Positions 30,407 through 39,513 of a DNA stretch of 64,000 bases are shown here, in pieces. The notes under the pieces are model-generated. The model had not been told where the DNA came from. It worked only from the letters and a program-made list of their open reading frames with translations, and did no database searches. Numbering within the stretch: the first letter of the stretch is position 1; every line of letters starts with the position of its first letter. A program made the position numbers and the translations under genes. The stretch is from contig NZ_ATUD01000003.1 in NCBI RefSeq assembly GCF_000420025.1, positions 248,001-312,000 of the forward strand, written 5' to 3'. The stretch comes from Patulibacter americanus DSM 16676 (GTDB lineage: Bacteria > Actinomycetota > Thermoleophilia > Solirubrobacterales > Solirubrobacteraceae).

Positions 30407-31360
30407 GTGAGTCAGACCGACACCCACCCGCCCACCGAGCGCCCGCTGCCCGGCCTGCCTGCCGGCCGGCCCGGCCTCGGCGCCGTCCACCTCGCGGTCA
30501 CGGACCGTGCCCGGGCGCTCGCGTTCTGGCAGGGCGTCCTGGGCCTCGAGCTGCTGGACCCGGACGCGCACGAGCTGCGGATGGGGGCCGGCGGGCGGGA
30601 GCTCGTCGTCCTGCACCCGGGGGCGGCCGGTCCGGTCGCCGCTCGCCGGACCGGCCTCTACCACCTGGCCATCCACGTCCAGACGGACGAGGAGTTCGCC
30701 CGCGTCCTGGGCCGGCTGTTCACCCGCCGCTGGCCCAACGCGCCGACGGACCACTGGTTCACGAAGACGACGTACCTGGACGACCCGGACGGCAACGGCA
30801 TCGAGATCGCCCTCGAGACCCCGGAGCGCGTGGGCCGCCTGGACTACTCCGAGAGCGACTACGCGGTGATCGACGCGGACGGGATCCGCCGCTCCGGCCG
30901 CGATCCGCTCGATCTCGAAGCGGTGTTCGCGCACCTTCCCGAGGACCGCGACGTCGACCGCCCGATGCCCGCCGGCACGACGGTCGGCCACATCCACCTG
31001 CACGTGAACGACCTCGACGAGGCGATGGCGTTCTACGCCGACGGCCTCGGGCTCGACCCCCACATGTTCGCCCGCGGCATCGGCATGGCCGACACGACCG
31101 TCGACGGCTGGACGCCCCACCTCGTCGCCTTCAACGTCTGGCACGGTCGCAACGCGCAGCGGCCGCCGGCCGACACGGCGGGCCTGCGCTTCTTCACGTT
31201 CGGGCTGCCGGGCCGCGAGGCGCTCGGCGCTGCCGTGGAGCGCCTGACCGCCGCGGGCCACGACGTGCGCCGGGCCGAGGACCGCGAGGGGGCGTACCGG
31301 GTGGCGGACCCGTCGGGCAACGCCCTGCTGCTCACGGTGCGCGAGGGGCGGGACGCATGA
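30407..31360 (+). CDS. Two-domain VOC protein, catechol 2,3-dioxygenase-like
   Basis: 317 residues from a GTG preceded by GCGAGGAGC. Two vicinal-oxygen-chelate modules: the N-terminal one (about 23-145) with VHLAVTDRARALAFW, HLAIHVQ and YLDDPDGNGIEIALE, and the C-terminal one (about 185-315) with GHIHLHVNDLDEAMAFYADGLG. Metal-type residues His (VHL), His (YHLAIH) and Glu (GIEIALE) follow the CatE-like pattern of extradiol dioxygenases. Substrate unknown. It overlaps the next VOC gene by ATGA, so the two are co-translated. A glyoxalase or fosfomycin-type role is less likely given the two modules. Confidence 0.8.
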   Translation: MSQTDTHPPTERPLPGLPAGRPGLGAVHLAVTDRARALAFWQGVLGLELLDPDAHELRMGAGGRELVVLHPGAAGPVAARRTGLYHLAIHVQTDEEFARVLGRLFTRRWPNAPTDHWFTKTTYLDDPDGNGIEIALETPERVGRLDYSESDYAVIDADGIRRSGRDPLDLEAVFAHLPEDRDVDRPMPAGTTVGHIHLHVNDLDEAMAFYADGLGLDPHMFARGIGMADTTVDGWTPHLVAFNVWHGRNAQRPPADTAGLRFFTFGLPGREALGAAVERLTAAGHDVRRAEDREGAYRVADPSGNALLLTVREGRDA

Positions 31361-31980
31361 GCGCCCCGGACGAGCGGGCGGCCCCGGACGAGCCGGCGGC
31401 CCCGGACGAGCGAGCGGCCCCCGGCGCCCAGGGCGGCATCACCCCGCGCACCCGCGCGGCCGACCCGATCGACCCCGGTGCCCGCATCGGCCACGTGCAC
31501 CTGCGCACCGCCGACATCGACCGGGTCAAGGCGTTCTACGTCGACGTCCTCGGCTTCGACGTGGTGAGCGAGGCGCGCGACGTGCCGGGCTGGGGGACCA
31601 CGGGGGACATGCTCTTCCTCTCCGCCGGCGGCTACCACCACCACCTGGGCTTCAACACCTGGAAGTCCCGGGGCGGCGGACCGCAGCCGGACGGCGTCAC
31701 GGGGCTCCACCACGTGGCGATCGCCTACCCGACCCGCCGCGGGCTGGCGGACGCCGTCCGCCGCCTGCGCGCCGCGGACTGGCCGCTGCGGCAGTGGTCC
31801 GACCACGGCACGCACGAGGCGATCTACCTCTCCGATTCCGACGGCAACGACCTCGAGCTGATGTGGGACCGCCCGGTCGAGGGGTGGCCGCTCGACGGCG
31901 CGGGGCACCTCGAGGGCGCCTTCGGGCCCGACATCGACCTGGAGGAGCTCCTGAGCGAGCTCGACCGCCCGGCGACCTGA
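31357..31980 (+). CDS. VOC-family protein with repeated acidic N-terminus
   Basis: 207 residues. The first 22 carry three near-identical 6-residue repeats (APDERA, APDEPA, APDERA), then a VOC module (about 42-175): GHVHLRTADIDRVKAFYVDVLGF, HHHLGFNTWKS, GLHHVAIAYP, and YLSDSDGNDLELMWDRP with the C-terminal metal Glu. The HHHLGFN stretch is shared with many ring-cleavage-like VOC proteins. It is a one-module partner of the preceding two-module protein; they may act on the same aromatic compound. No regulator is adjacent in the same direction. Confidence 0.78.
   Translation: MSAPDERAAPDEPAAPDERAAPGAQGGITPRTRAADPIDPGARIGHVHLRTADIDRVKAFYVDVLGFDVVSEARDVPGWGTTGDMLFLSAGGYHHHLGFNTWKSRGGGPQPDGVTGLHHVAIAYPTRRGLADAVRRLRAADWPLRQWSDHGTHEAIYLSDSDGNDLELMWDRPVEGWPLDGAGHLEGAFGPDIDLEELLSELDRPAT
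31363..31416. repeat. Three in-frame 18-bp tandem repeats
   Basis: Three 18-bp units (31363-31380, 31381-31398, 31399-31416), each with one or two changes, encode the repeated acidic start of the VOC protein. Such repeats can change copy number. Confidence 0.85.
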
Positions 31981-31989
31981 GCGGGCGGA

Positions 31990-32064
31990 GGACCGGGGCG
32001 GCGGCCGGAAGCGCTTCGGCGGCCGGTCCACCCCTCGCGCCCGCCCGGCTCTCCCGGCGGGCGC
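31990..32064. terminator. Hairpins between convergent VOC and fprA-like genes
   Basis: A 7-bp outer stem (31990-31996 with 32023-32029) encloses a second imperfect hairpin, and a 9-bp stem (32037-32045 with 32056-32064, 10-nt loop) follows. Both fill the 96-nt convergent gap. Confidence 0.6.
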
Positions 32065-32076
32065 GCGTCCCGCGGG

Positions 32077-33492
32077 TCAGTCCGCGGCGGCCGCCGTCGC
32101 GTTCGCGACCTCGAGCATCTCGTCGACGGAGACGAGCTTCACGCGCGGGCGGCCCTGCGGCTCGCCGAGCGCCTGCTCGTGCTCGTCGATCCGCTTCCAG
32201 GCGGCGAAGTCCACGTGCTCGGGGCGCCGCTCGGCCACGAGTGCGGCGACGTCCTCGTCGCGCTTGGCCGGCGTCGGCAGCAGGCCCTCGGCGACGTCCT
32301 GCAGCAGCATCGTCACGGTGTCGGTGGCGCACTTCTTGTTCGTGCCGATGACGCCGGACGGGCCGCGCTTGATCCAGCCCGCCGTGTAGACGCCGGGGAT
32401 CGGCTCGGCCGTCTCGGGGTCCATGACGCGGCCGTCGAGGTTGTTGATCGTCGCCCGCTCGTCGTCGAACGGCACGTCGGGCAGCGGGCGGCCGCGGTAG
32501 CCGATGGAGCGCAGGACGAGGTCGCAGGGGATGACCTCGGTCTCGTTCGTCGGCCGTGCGGTGAGCCAGCCGTCGTCGTCGGCGACGAGCTTGTTGCGGA
32601 CGACCTCGATGCCCTCCACGCGGTCCTCGCCGACGATCTTCACGGGGGAGAGGAGGAACCGCAGGACGACGCGCCGGCGCTTGCCCTCGGGCGTGCGCGT
32701 GGAGTACTCCGTGGCGATCTCGACGTTCTTCTGCTCGCGCACGTCGGCGCCGTCACGGGTCAGCCAGGCACGGGACCCCTCGTCGAGCGCGACCTCGGCG
32801 GGGTCGACGATCACGTCGGCCTCGGCCATCTCGCCCAGCTCGCGGAGCTCGGGGTTCGTGAACGCCGCCTGCGCGATGCCGCGGCGGCCGAGGACGACGA
32901 TCTCCTCGATGTTCGACGCCGCCAGCGCCTCGATCGCGTGGTCCGCGGTGTCCGTCTCGCGCAGCTCGTCCTCCGTCAGCGCGAGCATCCGGGCGACGTC
33001 GACCGCGACGTTGCCGTTGCCGACCACGACCGCGCGCTTGCCGGTCAGGTCGAACTGCAGGTGGGCGGCGTCGGGGTGGCCGTTGTACCAGGCGACGAAG
33101 TCCGTGGCCGGGTGCGATCCGGGCAGGTCCTCGCCGGGCAGCCCGAGCCGGCGGTCGTGGGACGCGCCCGTCGTGTAGATCACGGCGTCGTGGCGCTCGG
33201 CGAGCTCGTCGTGCGTGACGTGCGTGCCGATCTCGACGTTGCCGAAGAACCGGAAGCCGTCCTTCTTCGCGGTCTTCTCGAAGACGCGGATGACGGACTT
33301 GATCTTCGGGTGGTCCGGGGCGACGCCGAAGCGCACGAGACCGTACGGGGCGGGCAGGCGGTCGAAGAGGTTGACCTCGCAGGCGACGTCCTTCTGCGCG
33401 AGCAGCTGGCCGGCGGCGTAGAAGCCGGCGGGGCCGGCGCCGACGATCGCCACCTTCAGCGGGCGGACGGGGGTCTCGTTCTGGTCGCTCAC
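32077..33492 (-). CDS. Ferredoxin/flavodoxin-NADP reductase, FprA-type
   Basis: 471 residues from a GTG with GAGGAG upstream. FAD-binding IVGAGPAGFYAAG (about 16-28), the FprA-type RLPAPYGLVRFGVAPDHPKIK segment (about 48-68) and NADP-binding VVGNGNVAVDVARML (about 158-172). The late YTAGWIKRGPSGVIGTNK segment is typical. It is the adrenodoxin-reductase-like class used in actinobacteria to reduce ferredoxins for P450s, desaturases and iron metabolism. No ferredoxin gene is adjacent; it stands alone, convergent with the VOC pair and divergent from the ceramidase-like gene. Confidence 0.93.
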   Translation of the reverse strand: MSDQNETPVRPLKVAIVGAGPAGFYAAGQLLAQKDVACEVNLFDRLPAPYGLVRFGVAPDHPKIKSVIRVFEKTAKKDGFRFFGNVEIGTHVTHDELAERHDAVIYTTGASHDRRLGLPGEDLPGSHPATDFVAWYNGHPDAAHLQFDLTGKRAVVVGNGNVAVDVARMLALTEDELRETDTADHAIEALAASNIEEIVVLGRRGIAQAAFTNPELRELGEMAEADVIVDPAEVALDEGSRAWLTRDGADVREQKNVEIATEYSTRTPEGKRRRVVLRFLLSPVKIVGEDRVEGIEVVRNKLVADDDGWLTARPTNETEVIPCDLVLRSIGYRGRPLPDVPFDDERATINNLDGRVMDPETAEPIPGVYTAGWIKRGPSGVIGTNKKCATDTVTMLLQDVAEGLLPTPAKRDEDVAALVAERRPEHVDFAAWKRIDEHEQALGEPQGRPRVKLVSVDEMLEVANATAAAAD

Positions 33493-33669
33493 GGATGCTC
33501 CTCGGGGGGCTGGCGGGCCGGGCCGCTCCGCGCCGGGGCGGGGAGGCGGCCGCGTGTTCGGTCGCCCTTCCATCGTACGGCAGCCCGTCGCGGGGGCGGC
33601 GTGCGCGGCGGCCTCCGCCACCCGGCGGTGGTGGGACATCCACCCTTGCGGTGTACCCCGCGTGCGGCG

Positions 33670-33675
33670 TACGGT
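33670..33675 (+). promoter_or_regulatory. -10 element of the ceramidase-like gene
   Basis: TACGGT ends 5 nt before the ATG at 33681; no Shine-Dalgarno is visible, so a leaderless transcript is predicted. Confidence 0.4.
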
Positions 33676-33680
33676 CGGCC

Positions 33681-36617
33681 ATGGCGTTCGTCCAGGCGAC
33701 CCCCACCACCGACGCCCCGGCCGCGCACCGCCGGACCGCCGGCCGGCTGCTCGTCCTCGGGCTGCTCGCGGCGCTCGCCGCCGCGGTCGCACCCGCGGGA
33801 GCCGGTGCGCACGGCCTCGCGGAGGAAGAGGCGGAGGCCAAGGCCGCGACCCGCGCCGTGCGACCACAGGCGGCGACCCCGGGTGCCGCGGGACTCCGGG
33901 CGACGGCGGGTACCGCCCCGCCGGCGTCGTACCTCCCGGCCCCGCCGCCGGCCGGGCCGGCGTCCGTGCCCGCCGACGCGCTGCGGGCCGGGGTGGGCCG
34001 CGCCGACCTGACCCCGCCCAAGGTCGGCTACTTCCTCGGCGGCTGGACCCGGGCGGACCGGGTGGGCCGCGGGGTCTCGACCAGGCTGACGGCGAGCGCC
34101 CTCGTGCTCGAGCGGGGCGGCCGGCGGATGGCGCTGGTCTCCATGGCCGACTTCGCCGTCCCCCAGGGCCTGCAGCAGGCGGTGGCCACGAAGGTGGCCG
34201 ACCTCGGGCTGAGCGAGCGCACGATCGTCCTCTCCGCCACCCACACCCACTCCGGGACGGGCGGCTACGCGAACGAGTCGACCCTGAACACCGCGGCCCC
34301 CGGCCTCGAGATGATCCTGTCCGACCCGACCAGCCTGGCGGGGCTGATCGCCCCGTCCCCGGCCGACCCGCAGCTCTACACCTTCATCGTCGACCAGATC
34401 GCCGCAGCGATCCGTCGGGCCGCGGCGACGATGGGCCCGGCCGCGGCCGCGTGGGGCCACACGGAGCTGCGCGGGCTGACCCGCAACCGCAGCCTCCCGG
34501 CACGCCTGGCGGACTTCGACACGACGGATCCGGCCAAGGTCCCCTACGAGCGGACGATCAACGCGAACGTCGACGTGCTGCGCGTCGACCGGCTGACCGG
34601 CCCGACCTGCACGGACGAGGTCGCGCGCGCGGCCCGGTTGGCGGGCGAGGCCCGGGAGCGGGCCGACGTCGCCGCGCGCCGCGCCACCGAGGCCCGGCGC
34701 GCCGCCGAGGTGGCCGGCCGGCGGGCCGCGACGACGCGTCGCCGGGCCGCGGTCGCCCGGCGCAAGGCCCGCACCTCCGCGCGGACCGCGACCAGGGCCC
34801 GCCGGGCCGCCCGACGGGCCCGGGCGGCGGCCACGCCCCGCCGCGGCGTCCGCTCGACGGCCGCGTCCCGCCGCCGCGCCCGGAAGGCTCCCGCCCTGCG
34901 CCGGCGGGCCCGCGTCGCCGCCCGCCGGTCGCAGCGCCTCGGGGTGCGCGCGCGGCGGTACGCGCAGACCGCGCGCCGGGACGCGGCGGCGTCGCGGCGC
35001 CTCCGGGACGCCGCCGGCCGCCTGGCGACGACCGCGGACGAGCTCGCCGCGGGGGCGCGCGAGTCCGGGCGTGCCGCGGAGCGCGCGGCCGACCAGCCGT
35101 GCGCGAAGGACGGCCGCATGCCGATGGGGGGCTGGGCGAACTTCGCCAACCACGGCACGGTCGTGAAGGCGGAGTTCGGCCTCTACAGCGCGGACCACGG
35201 CGGCGTGGCCGCGCTGCAGTTCGAGACCCACGTCCGGGCCGCGGCGGGGGTGCCTGCCGACCAGCCGGTGATCGGCGTCTACGGCAGCGCCGACCAGGGC
35301 GACCAGTCCGCCGGGATGGACCACCACGGACCCGCCGGCGCCGACCTCGTCGGGCGCACGGAGGGCGACGCGTTCTTCCGCGCGTGGCAGGACGCCGAGG
35401 CCCGGCTCAGCGCCACCCCCGAGTTCGACGTGGAGTGGACGCGATTCTGCTTCTGCGGGCGCGCCACGAGCGACGGTGGCCGCGTCGCGAAGCGGCCGCA
35501 GATCGGGGTCCCGTTCCTCACGGGCTCCGAGGAGGGCCGCGGCCCGCTCTACGACATCACCCGGATCTCCTTCGAGGGCTGGAAGGGCCTGCCCCTGGAC
35601 CCCGCGCACGGCAACAAGCTGGTCGTCCCCATCGGCACCTGGTCCGAGGCCTCTCCCATGACCCTCGCCCGGATCGGCGACGGCGCCATCGTGACGGTGC
35701 CCGGCGAGCCGACGATCGGCGTGGGGGAGCGGGCGCGGGCGGCGGTGCTCGAAGCCGCCAAGGGGGCCGGCGTCCGGCGCGTCACCGTCGCGGGCCTGGC
35801 GAACGACTACCTCAACTACATCACCACCCCGGAGGAGTACGACACCCAGCAGTACGAGGGCGCCTCGACGGTCTTCGGCCGGCACCAGGGCACGTTCCTC
35901 ACCGACCGCGCCGGTGAGCTCGGGGCGGCGCTCGCCGGCGCGGGCGGCGGGCTCGAGGAGCGCCCCTACGACGCGTCCAACGGGGTCCGGGCCGACGGCC
36001 CGGCGTACCCCGCCGGCGCCGCGGCGGGCCGGGTGCTCGCGCAGCCCACCGACGTCGAGCGGCTCGGCCGCGCCACCGTCTCCTGGTCCGGTGATCCGAC
36101 GGGCGCCGACAAGCCGGTCGACACGGCGTTCGTGACGGTGGAGCGGCGTACGGACGCCGGCTGGGTGGCGGCCGACAACGACCTCGGCGTCGCGATCGCG
36201 TGGCGCGTGGGGGAGGACGGCCGGCACACCGCGACCTGGAACCCGCCGGAGAACGCCCCGCTCGGGCGCTACCGCTTCGTCGTCACGGCCCGCGGCTACG
36301 CCCTGACCTCGGCGGACTTCGGCCTCGCGCGCAGCACGGCGCTCGAGGTCCGCCGCCGCGACGCACCGGAGGGGAAGGCCGCCGTGCAGGTCGGCTTCCC
36401 CGTCCCCGAGCTCAACGTCGACCTCATCGCGCGCCCGTCGATCCTCGGGGCCGGGACGGTCGCGTTCCGGGTCGGCGGTCGCGAGGTCGAGGTCCCCGTC
36501 GGCGGCGACGGCGTGGCGACCGTCGACGCGCCGGTGGGCTCCGAGGTCGTGGTGCCGGCGGGCGGCGTCCGCGACCCGGACGGCAACGTCAACGGCTCGG
36601 CGGTGACGGTGCGGTGA
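33681..36617 (+). CDS. Secreted neutral/alkaline ceramidase-like protein with Arg/Ala-rich insertion
   Basis: 978 residues. A hydrophobic helix (about 23-43) and Ala-rich site give export. The ceramidase N-terminal-type domain begins near 100 (AGVGRADLTPP) and contains SATHTHSG (about 188-195, zinc-type His pair). It is interrupted by about 160 residues (about 312-472) of nearly pure Arg/Ala/Glu/Thr helix, then resumes with GGWANFANHGTVVK (zinc/active-site region), YGSADQGDQS and NDYLNYITTPEEYDTQQYEG. C-terminal beta domains follow (from about 790). It probably hydrolyses amide lipids outside the cell. The insertion is unusual; it is in frame and of host-like GC. Confidence 0.8.
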   Translation: MAFVQATPTTDAPAAHRRTAGRLLVLGLLAALAAAVAPAGAGAHGLAEEEAEAKAATRAVRPQAATPGAAGLRATAGTAPPASYLPAPPPAGPASVPADALRAGVGRADLTPPKVGYFLGGWTRADRVGRGVSTRLTASALVLERGGRRMALVSMADFAVPQGLQQAVATKVADLGLSERTIVLSATHTHSGTGGYANESTLNTAAPGLEMILSDPTSLAGLIAPSPADPQLYTFIVDQIAAAIRRAAATMGPAAAAWGHTELRGLTRNRSLPARLADFDTTDPAKVPYERTINANVDVLRVDRLTGPTCTDEVARAARLAGEARERADVAARRATEARRAAEVAGRRAATTRRRAAVARRKARTSARTATRARRAARRARAAATPRRGVRSTAASRRRARKAPALRRRARVAARRSQRLGVRARRYAQTARRDAAASRRLRDAAGRLATTADELAAGARESGRAAERAADQPCAKDGRMPMGGWANFANHGTVVKAEFGLYSADHGGVAALQFETHVRAAAGVPADQPVIGVYGSADQGDQSAGMDHHGPAGADLVGRTEGDAFFRAWQDAEARLSATPEFDVEWTRFCFCGRATSDGGRVAKRPQIGVPFLTGSEEGRGPLYDITRISFEGWKGLPLDPAHGNKLVVPIGTWSEASPMTLARIGDGAIVTVPGEPTIGVGERARAAVLEAAKGAGVRRVTVAGLANDYLNYITTPEEYDTQQYEGASTVFGRHQGTFLTDRAGELGAALAGAGGGLEERPYDASNGVRADGPAYPAGAAAGRVLAQPTDVERLGRATVSWSGDPTGADKPVDTAFVTVERRTDAGWVAADNDLGVAIAWRVGEDGRHTATWNPPENAPLGRYRFVVTARGYALTSADFGLARSTALEVRRRDAPEGKAAVQVGFPVPELNVDLIARPSILGAGTVAFRVGGREVEVPVGGDGVATVDAPVGSEVVVPAGGVRDPDGNVNGSAVTVR

Positions 36618-36632
36618 CGGGCGGTCCGGGGG

Positions 36633-38039
36633 CTACCGCGGCCGGCGCTCGATGAGCCGCAGCCAGATCTCGGTGCGGGTGGGGAACACGGGGGTCGCCT
36701 GGTCGATGAGGGCCAGCGGCACCCGGGCGGTCACGGCGATCGTGGCGGCGTGCAGGTGCTCCGCCACCGCGGCGCCGACGAACGTGGCACCGACGAGGAC
36801 GTCCGCCGTGCGGTCGACCACGAACCGCGTCGTCCCGCCCGCGTCCTTCCCGACGAAGCTCGCCCCGGCGTTGCCGTCCGAGGGCACGTCGACCGCGACG
36901 GCGTCGATGCCGGCGGCGAGCGCGTCCTCGAGCGTCAGCCCGACGGCCGCGACCTGCGGCTCCGTGAACGTCACCCGCGGGCTCTGCGCGCCGTCGGGCT
37001 CGTGGGGGCCCAGCGCGGAGGACGCGTCGCCGAGCACGTGCGCCGACGCCACGCGCGCCTGGCGCTTGCCCTGGTGGGTCAGGAGCGCGCGGCCGTTCAC
37101 GTCGCCGACGGCGTAGAGCCACTCCCGGCCGCCGACGCGCAGGTGCTCGTCCGTGCCGAGCCACCCGTGCTCGTCCGGGGCCACGCCGACCGCGTCGAGC
37201 CCGAGGCCTGCCGTGTTCGGCGCGCGGCCCGCGGCGACGAGCAGCTCGTCCGCCTCGACGTGCTCCCCGCCCTCCAGCACGACGACGGGACGGTCGCCGC
37301 TCCGCGTTGCCGACACGACCTTCACGCCCGTGCGCACGTCGATCCCCATCGCCCGCAGGCCCTGGGCGACCTCCTCGCCCGCGTAGGGCTCCTCCTTCGC
37401 GAGCAGCCGCGGGCCCTGCTCCAGCAGGGTCACGCGCGCGCCGAGCGACGCCCAGGCCACGGCGAGCTCGGCGCCGATCGGCCCGCCGCCCATGACGGTC
37501 AGGGTCGCGGGGACCTCGTCGGCGGTCGTCGCCTCGCGGTTCGTCCAGCCCGCGGCGTCCCGCAGGCCCTCGACGGGCGGGAACGCGGGGCTCGTGCCGA
37601 CGGCGATGACGACGGCGCGCCGGGCCACGATCCGCTCCTTCGGCCGCTCGGCGTCGGCGTCGGAGACCTCGACGGTGCGCTCCGCCGTCAGGACGCCGCG
37701 GCCGCGCACGAGGCGGATGTCGCGCTCCTGCAGCCACGGCAGCTGCGCGCTGTCGTCGAGCTCATGGATCACCTCGTCGCGGCGGTCGAGCACCACCTGG
37801 GGGTCGAGCGTGCCGTGGACGAGCTCGCGCACGCCCGGGACCCGCTGGGTCTCGGCGAGCAGCTCGACGGGCCGCAGCAGCGCCTTGGAGGGCATGCAGC
37901 CCCAGTAGGAGCACTCGCCGCCGACCAGCCGGTCCTCGACGAGCACGACGTCCAGGCCGCCCTCCGCCAGGCGGCCCGCGGCCACCTCGCCCGCCGGGCC
38001 TGCGCCCAGCACCACCACGTCGGCCTCTGTCTCGTGCAC
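36633..38039 (-). CDS. FAD-dependent pyridine-nucleotide disulfide oxidoreductase
   Basis: 468 residues from the GTG at 38039, chosen because GGAGGAG lies 6 nt upstream; an ATG at 38054 would add five residues but has no Shine-Dalgarno. FAD motif VVLGAGPAGEVAAGRLAEGG, redox-active disulfide GGECSYWGCMPSKALL (Cys-X4-Cys), NAD(P)-binding VMGGGPIGAELAVAW, and YAVGDVNG. It belongs to the dihydrolipoamide dehydrogenase/mercuric reductase group, but the C-terminal catalytic His-Glu (HxHPTxxE) is replaced by TPVFPTRTE, so the Cys-pair chemistry may differ. Convergent, 15 nt from the ceramidase-like gene. Confidence 0.88.
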   Translation of the reverse strand: MHETEADVVVLGAGPAGEVAAGRLAEGGLDVVLVEDRLVGGECSYWGCMPSKALLRPVELLAETQRVPGVRELVHGTLDPQVVLDRRDEVIHELDDSAQLPWLQERDIRLVRGRGVLTAERTVEVSDADAERPKERIVARRAVVIAVGTSPAFPPVEGLRDAAGWTNREATTADEVPATLTVMGGGPIGAELAVAWASLGARVTLLEQGPRLLAKEEPYAGEEVAQGLRAMGIDVRTGVKVVSATRSGDRPVVVLEGGEHVEADELLVAAGRAPNTAGLGLDAVGVAPDEHGWLGTDEHLRVGGREWLYAVGDVNGRALLTHQGKRQARVASAHVLGDASSALGPHEPDGAQSPRVTFTEPQVAAVGLTLEDALAAGIDAVAVDVPSDGNAGASFVGKDAGGTTRFVVDRTADVLVGATFVGAAVAEHLHAATIAVTARVPLALIDQATPVFPTRTEIWLRLIERRPR

Positions 38040-38235
38040 GTGCTGCTCCTCCATCGGGTCGTCGCGCCGGATCCGGGCGACGGGCGGCACCGGGCCTCCC
38101 ACCGACCATTCGTAGCGGATCGCCCGTCGGACTCGCCCCCGGCGGGATCCGGACGGTGCACGCGCGGGGAGCGACACGCCGCACGGGGGGCCGGGGCCGT
38201 CGACGGGGTGGCGACGCGCGGCATGGGGCAGAACG

Positions 38236-38266
38236 ACGGACGCCGCCCGGGGAGGGCGGCGTCCGT
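38236..38266 (-). terminator. Strong hairpin terminator of the glycosidase gene
   Basis: Perfect 13-bp stem (38236-38248 with 38254-38266) and a 5-nt G-rich loop, 40 nt beyond the leftward glycosidase stop. It isolates the oxidoreductase gene further left. Confidence 0.75.
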
Positions 38267-38305
38267 GGGTGCTGCGGTGGGGCCGGCGCGGCCGCCGGCC
38301 CGGGC

Positions 38306-39421
38306 CTACTTCAGGCCGCGGAACGTGGTCCAGGTCTTGCGGGACCCGCCCGTGCTCGACTTCAGCCCCGACTTCCACTGCTCGTCGGCGGCCTGCGGGT
38401 CGCGCAGCTGGTACCAGACGAACGAGCGGACCTTCTGCTTCTCGGCGATGGCCCACGCGCGCTTGAGGTACGAGGACGCCTTCGACGTCGAGACCTTGTC
38501 CTTGCCCGTGGTCTTGTACGCGAACTCGGTCAGGTAGATCCGGCCGGCGGCCGAGGAGGACAGGCGCTTGGTCTTCGCGGCCTTCTTCAGGTCGGACTTC
38601 GCGTAGCCGAGGTTGGCCTGCGTCCAGTCGTCGCGGTCCTTGCGCTTCTTGCGCGGGTCGGCCTTGAAGTCGTACGTGTGGAGCGAGACGCCGTCGGCCT
38701 TGACGGTGTAGGTCTTGGTGCTGCCCTTCGCCTTCCAGCTCGACGTCAGGCCCAGCACGTCGCGCGTGAACTTGCCGGCGTCGACGGACTGCCCGTTGGG
38801 GTAGTTCCTCGAGAGCTCGCGGTCGTACGGCAGGAGCTCGCCGAAGAGGATCTTCGCCTTCGGATCGACCTTCTTGATCTCGGTGTAGGCGATGTTGTGG
38901 AGCTTGCGGTAGAGCGCCGCGCCACCGCGCTTCGGGATGTGGCGGTACCAGTTGGGCTCGTTGACCGGGGCGTAGTAGATCGTCGCGCCGGTGCCCTTGA
39001 GGCTGACGGCGAGCGTCTGGATGTACGTCTTGTACGCCGAGGACGAGATCTTCGATGCGGCCGTCGGGCCCTTCTTCTTGCCGCGCGGGTTGAAGGACTC
39101 GTCGCCCGAGATGTTGGGCGAGACGACGGCGGTCTTGATGCCGTTGCCGACGCCCTGCTCGATGGCGGCGCGGATCTGGGCGACCTGGCCGCCGTCCGGG
39201 GACGACGACTTGCCGTCCCACCGGGTGTTGAAGCGGAGCATCCCGACCTTCGCCGCCTTCGCGTCCGTGAAGAACGCCGAGGCGAGCTCGGGCTTGTTGA
39301 CGGTCATCTCCTGGTCCTGCAGCCCCTTCACGACCTTCGCGTTCGCGGCGCCTGCGGGCAGCAGGACGAGTGCGGAGGTGGCGGCGGTGGCCAGGGCAAG
39401 TGTGGCTCGGTTGCGAGTCAT
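38306..39421 (-). CDS. Secreted glycoside hydrolase of clan GH-A type
   Basis: 371 residues. Signal peptide: Arg-containing start, hydrophobic core (about 8-22), cleavage near AANA (about 28). The TIM-barrel part has APVNEPNW (about 157-164; acid/base Glu after Asn, the clan GH-A hallmark) and YLTEFAYK near 310 (nucleophile Glu). A DGVSLHTY strand lies between. It could be a beta-glycanase of GH5- or GH39-like type; substrate not inferable. Lys/Ser-rich, unlike the Arg-rich neighbours. The promoter has TTATAG just 4 nt before the ATG on the minus strand (39426-39431). Confidence 0.82.
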   Translation of the reverse strand: MTRNRATLALATAATSALVLLPAGAANAKVVKGLQDQEMTVNKPELASAFFTDAKAAKVGMLRFNTRWDGKSSSPDGGQVAQIRAAIEQGVGNGIKTAVVSPNISGDESFNPRGKKKGPTAASKISSSAYKTYIQTLAVSLKGTGATIYYAPVNEPNWYRHIPKRGGAALYRKLHNIAYTEIKKVDPKAKILFGELLPYDRELSRNYPNGQSVDAGKFTRDVLGLTSSWKAKGSTKTYTVKADGVSLHTYDFKADPRKKRKDRDDWTQANLGYAKSDLKKAAKTKRLSSSAAGRIYLTEFAYKTTGKDKVSTSKASSYLKRAWAIAEKQKVRSFVWYQLRDPQAADEQWKSGLKSSTGGSRKTWTTFRGLK

Positions 39422-39513
39422 GTCCCTATAAGACACCCCGCGGAGCGAAAGGTATCGGTGTGCATCCGAAATTCCAGGTTGCCGCCGGCATCGCTCCGGG
39501 GGCCGGGGTGCAC

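Noticed and set aside
28523..31261. 912-residue ice-binding frame extending to 31261
   Set aside because: The part before 29752 is antisense to the winged-helix and VOC genes; the signal peptide and GGAGG site fix the start at 29752.
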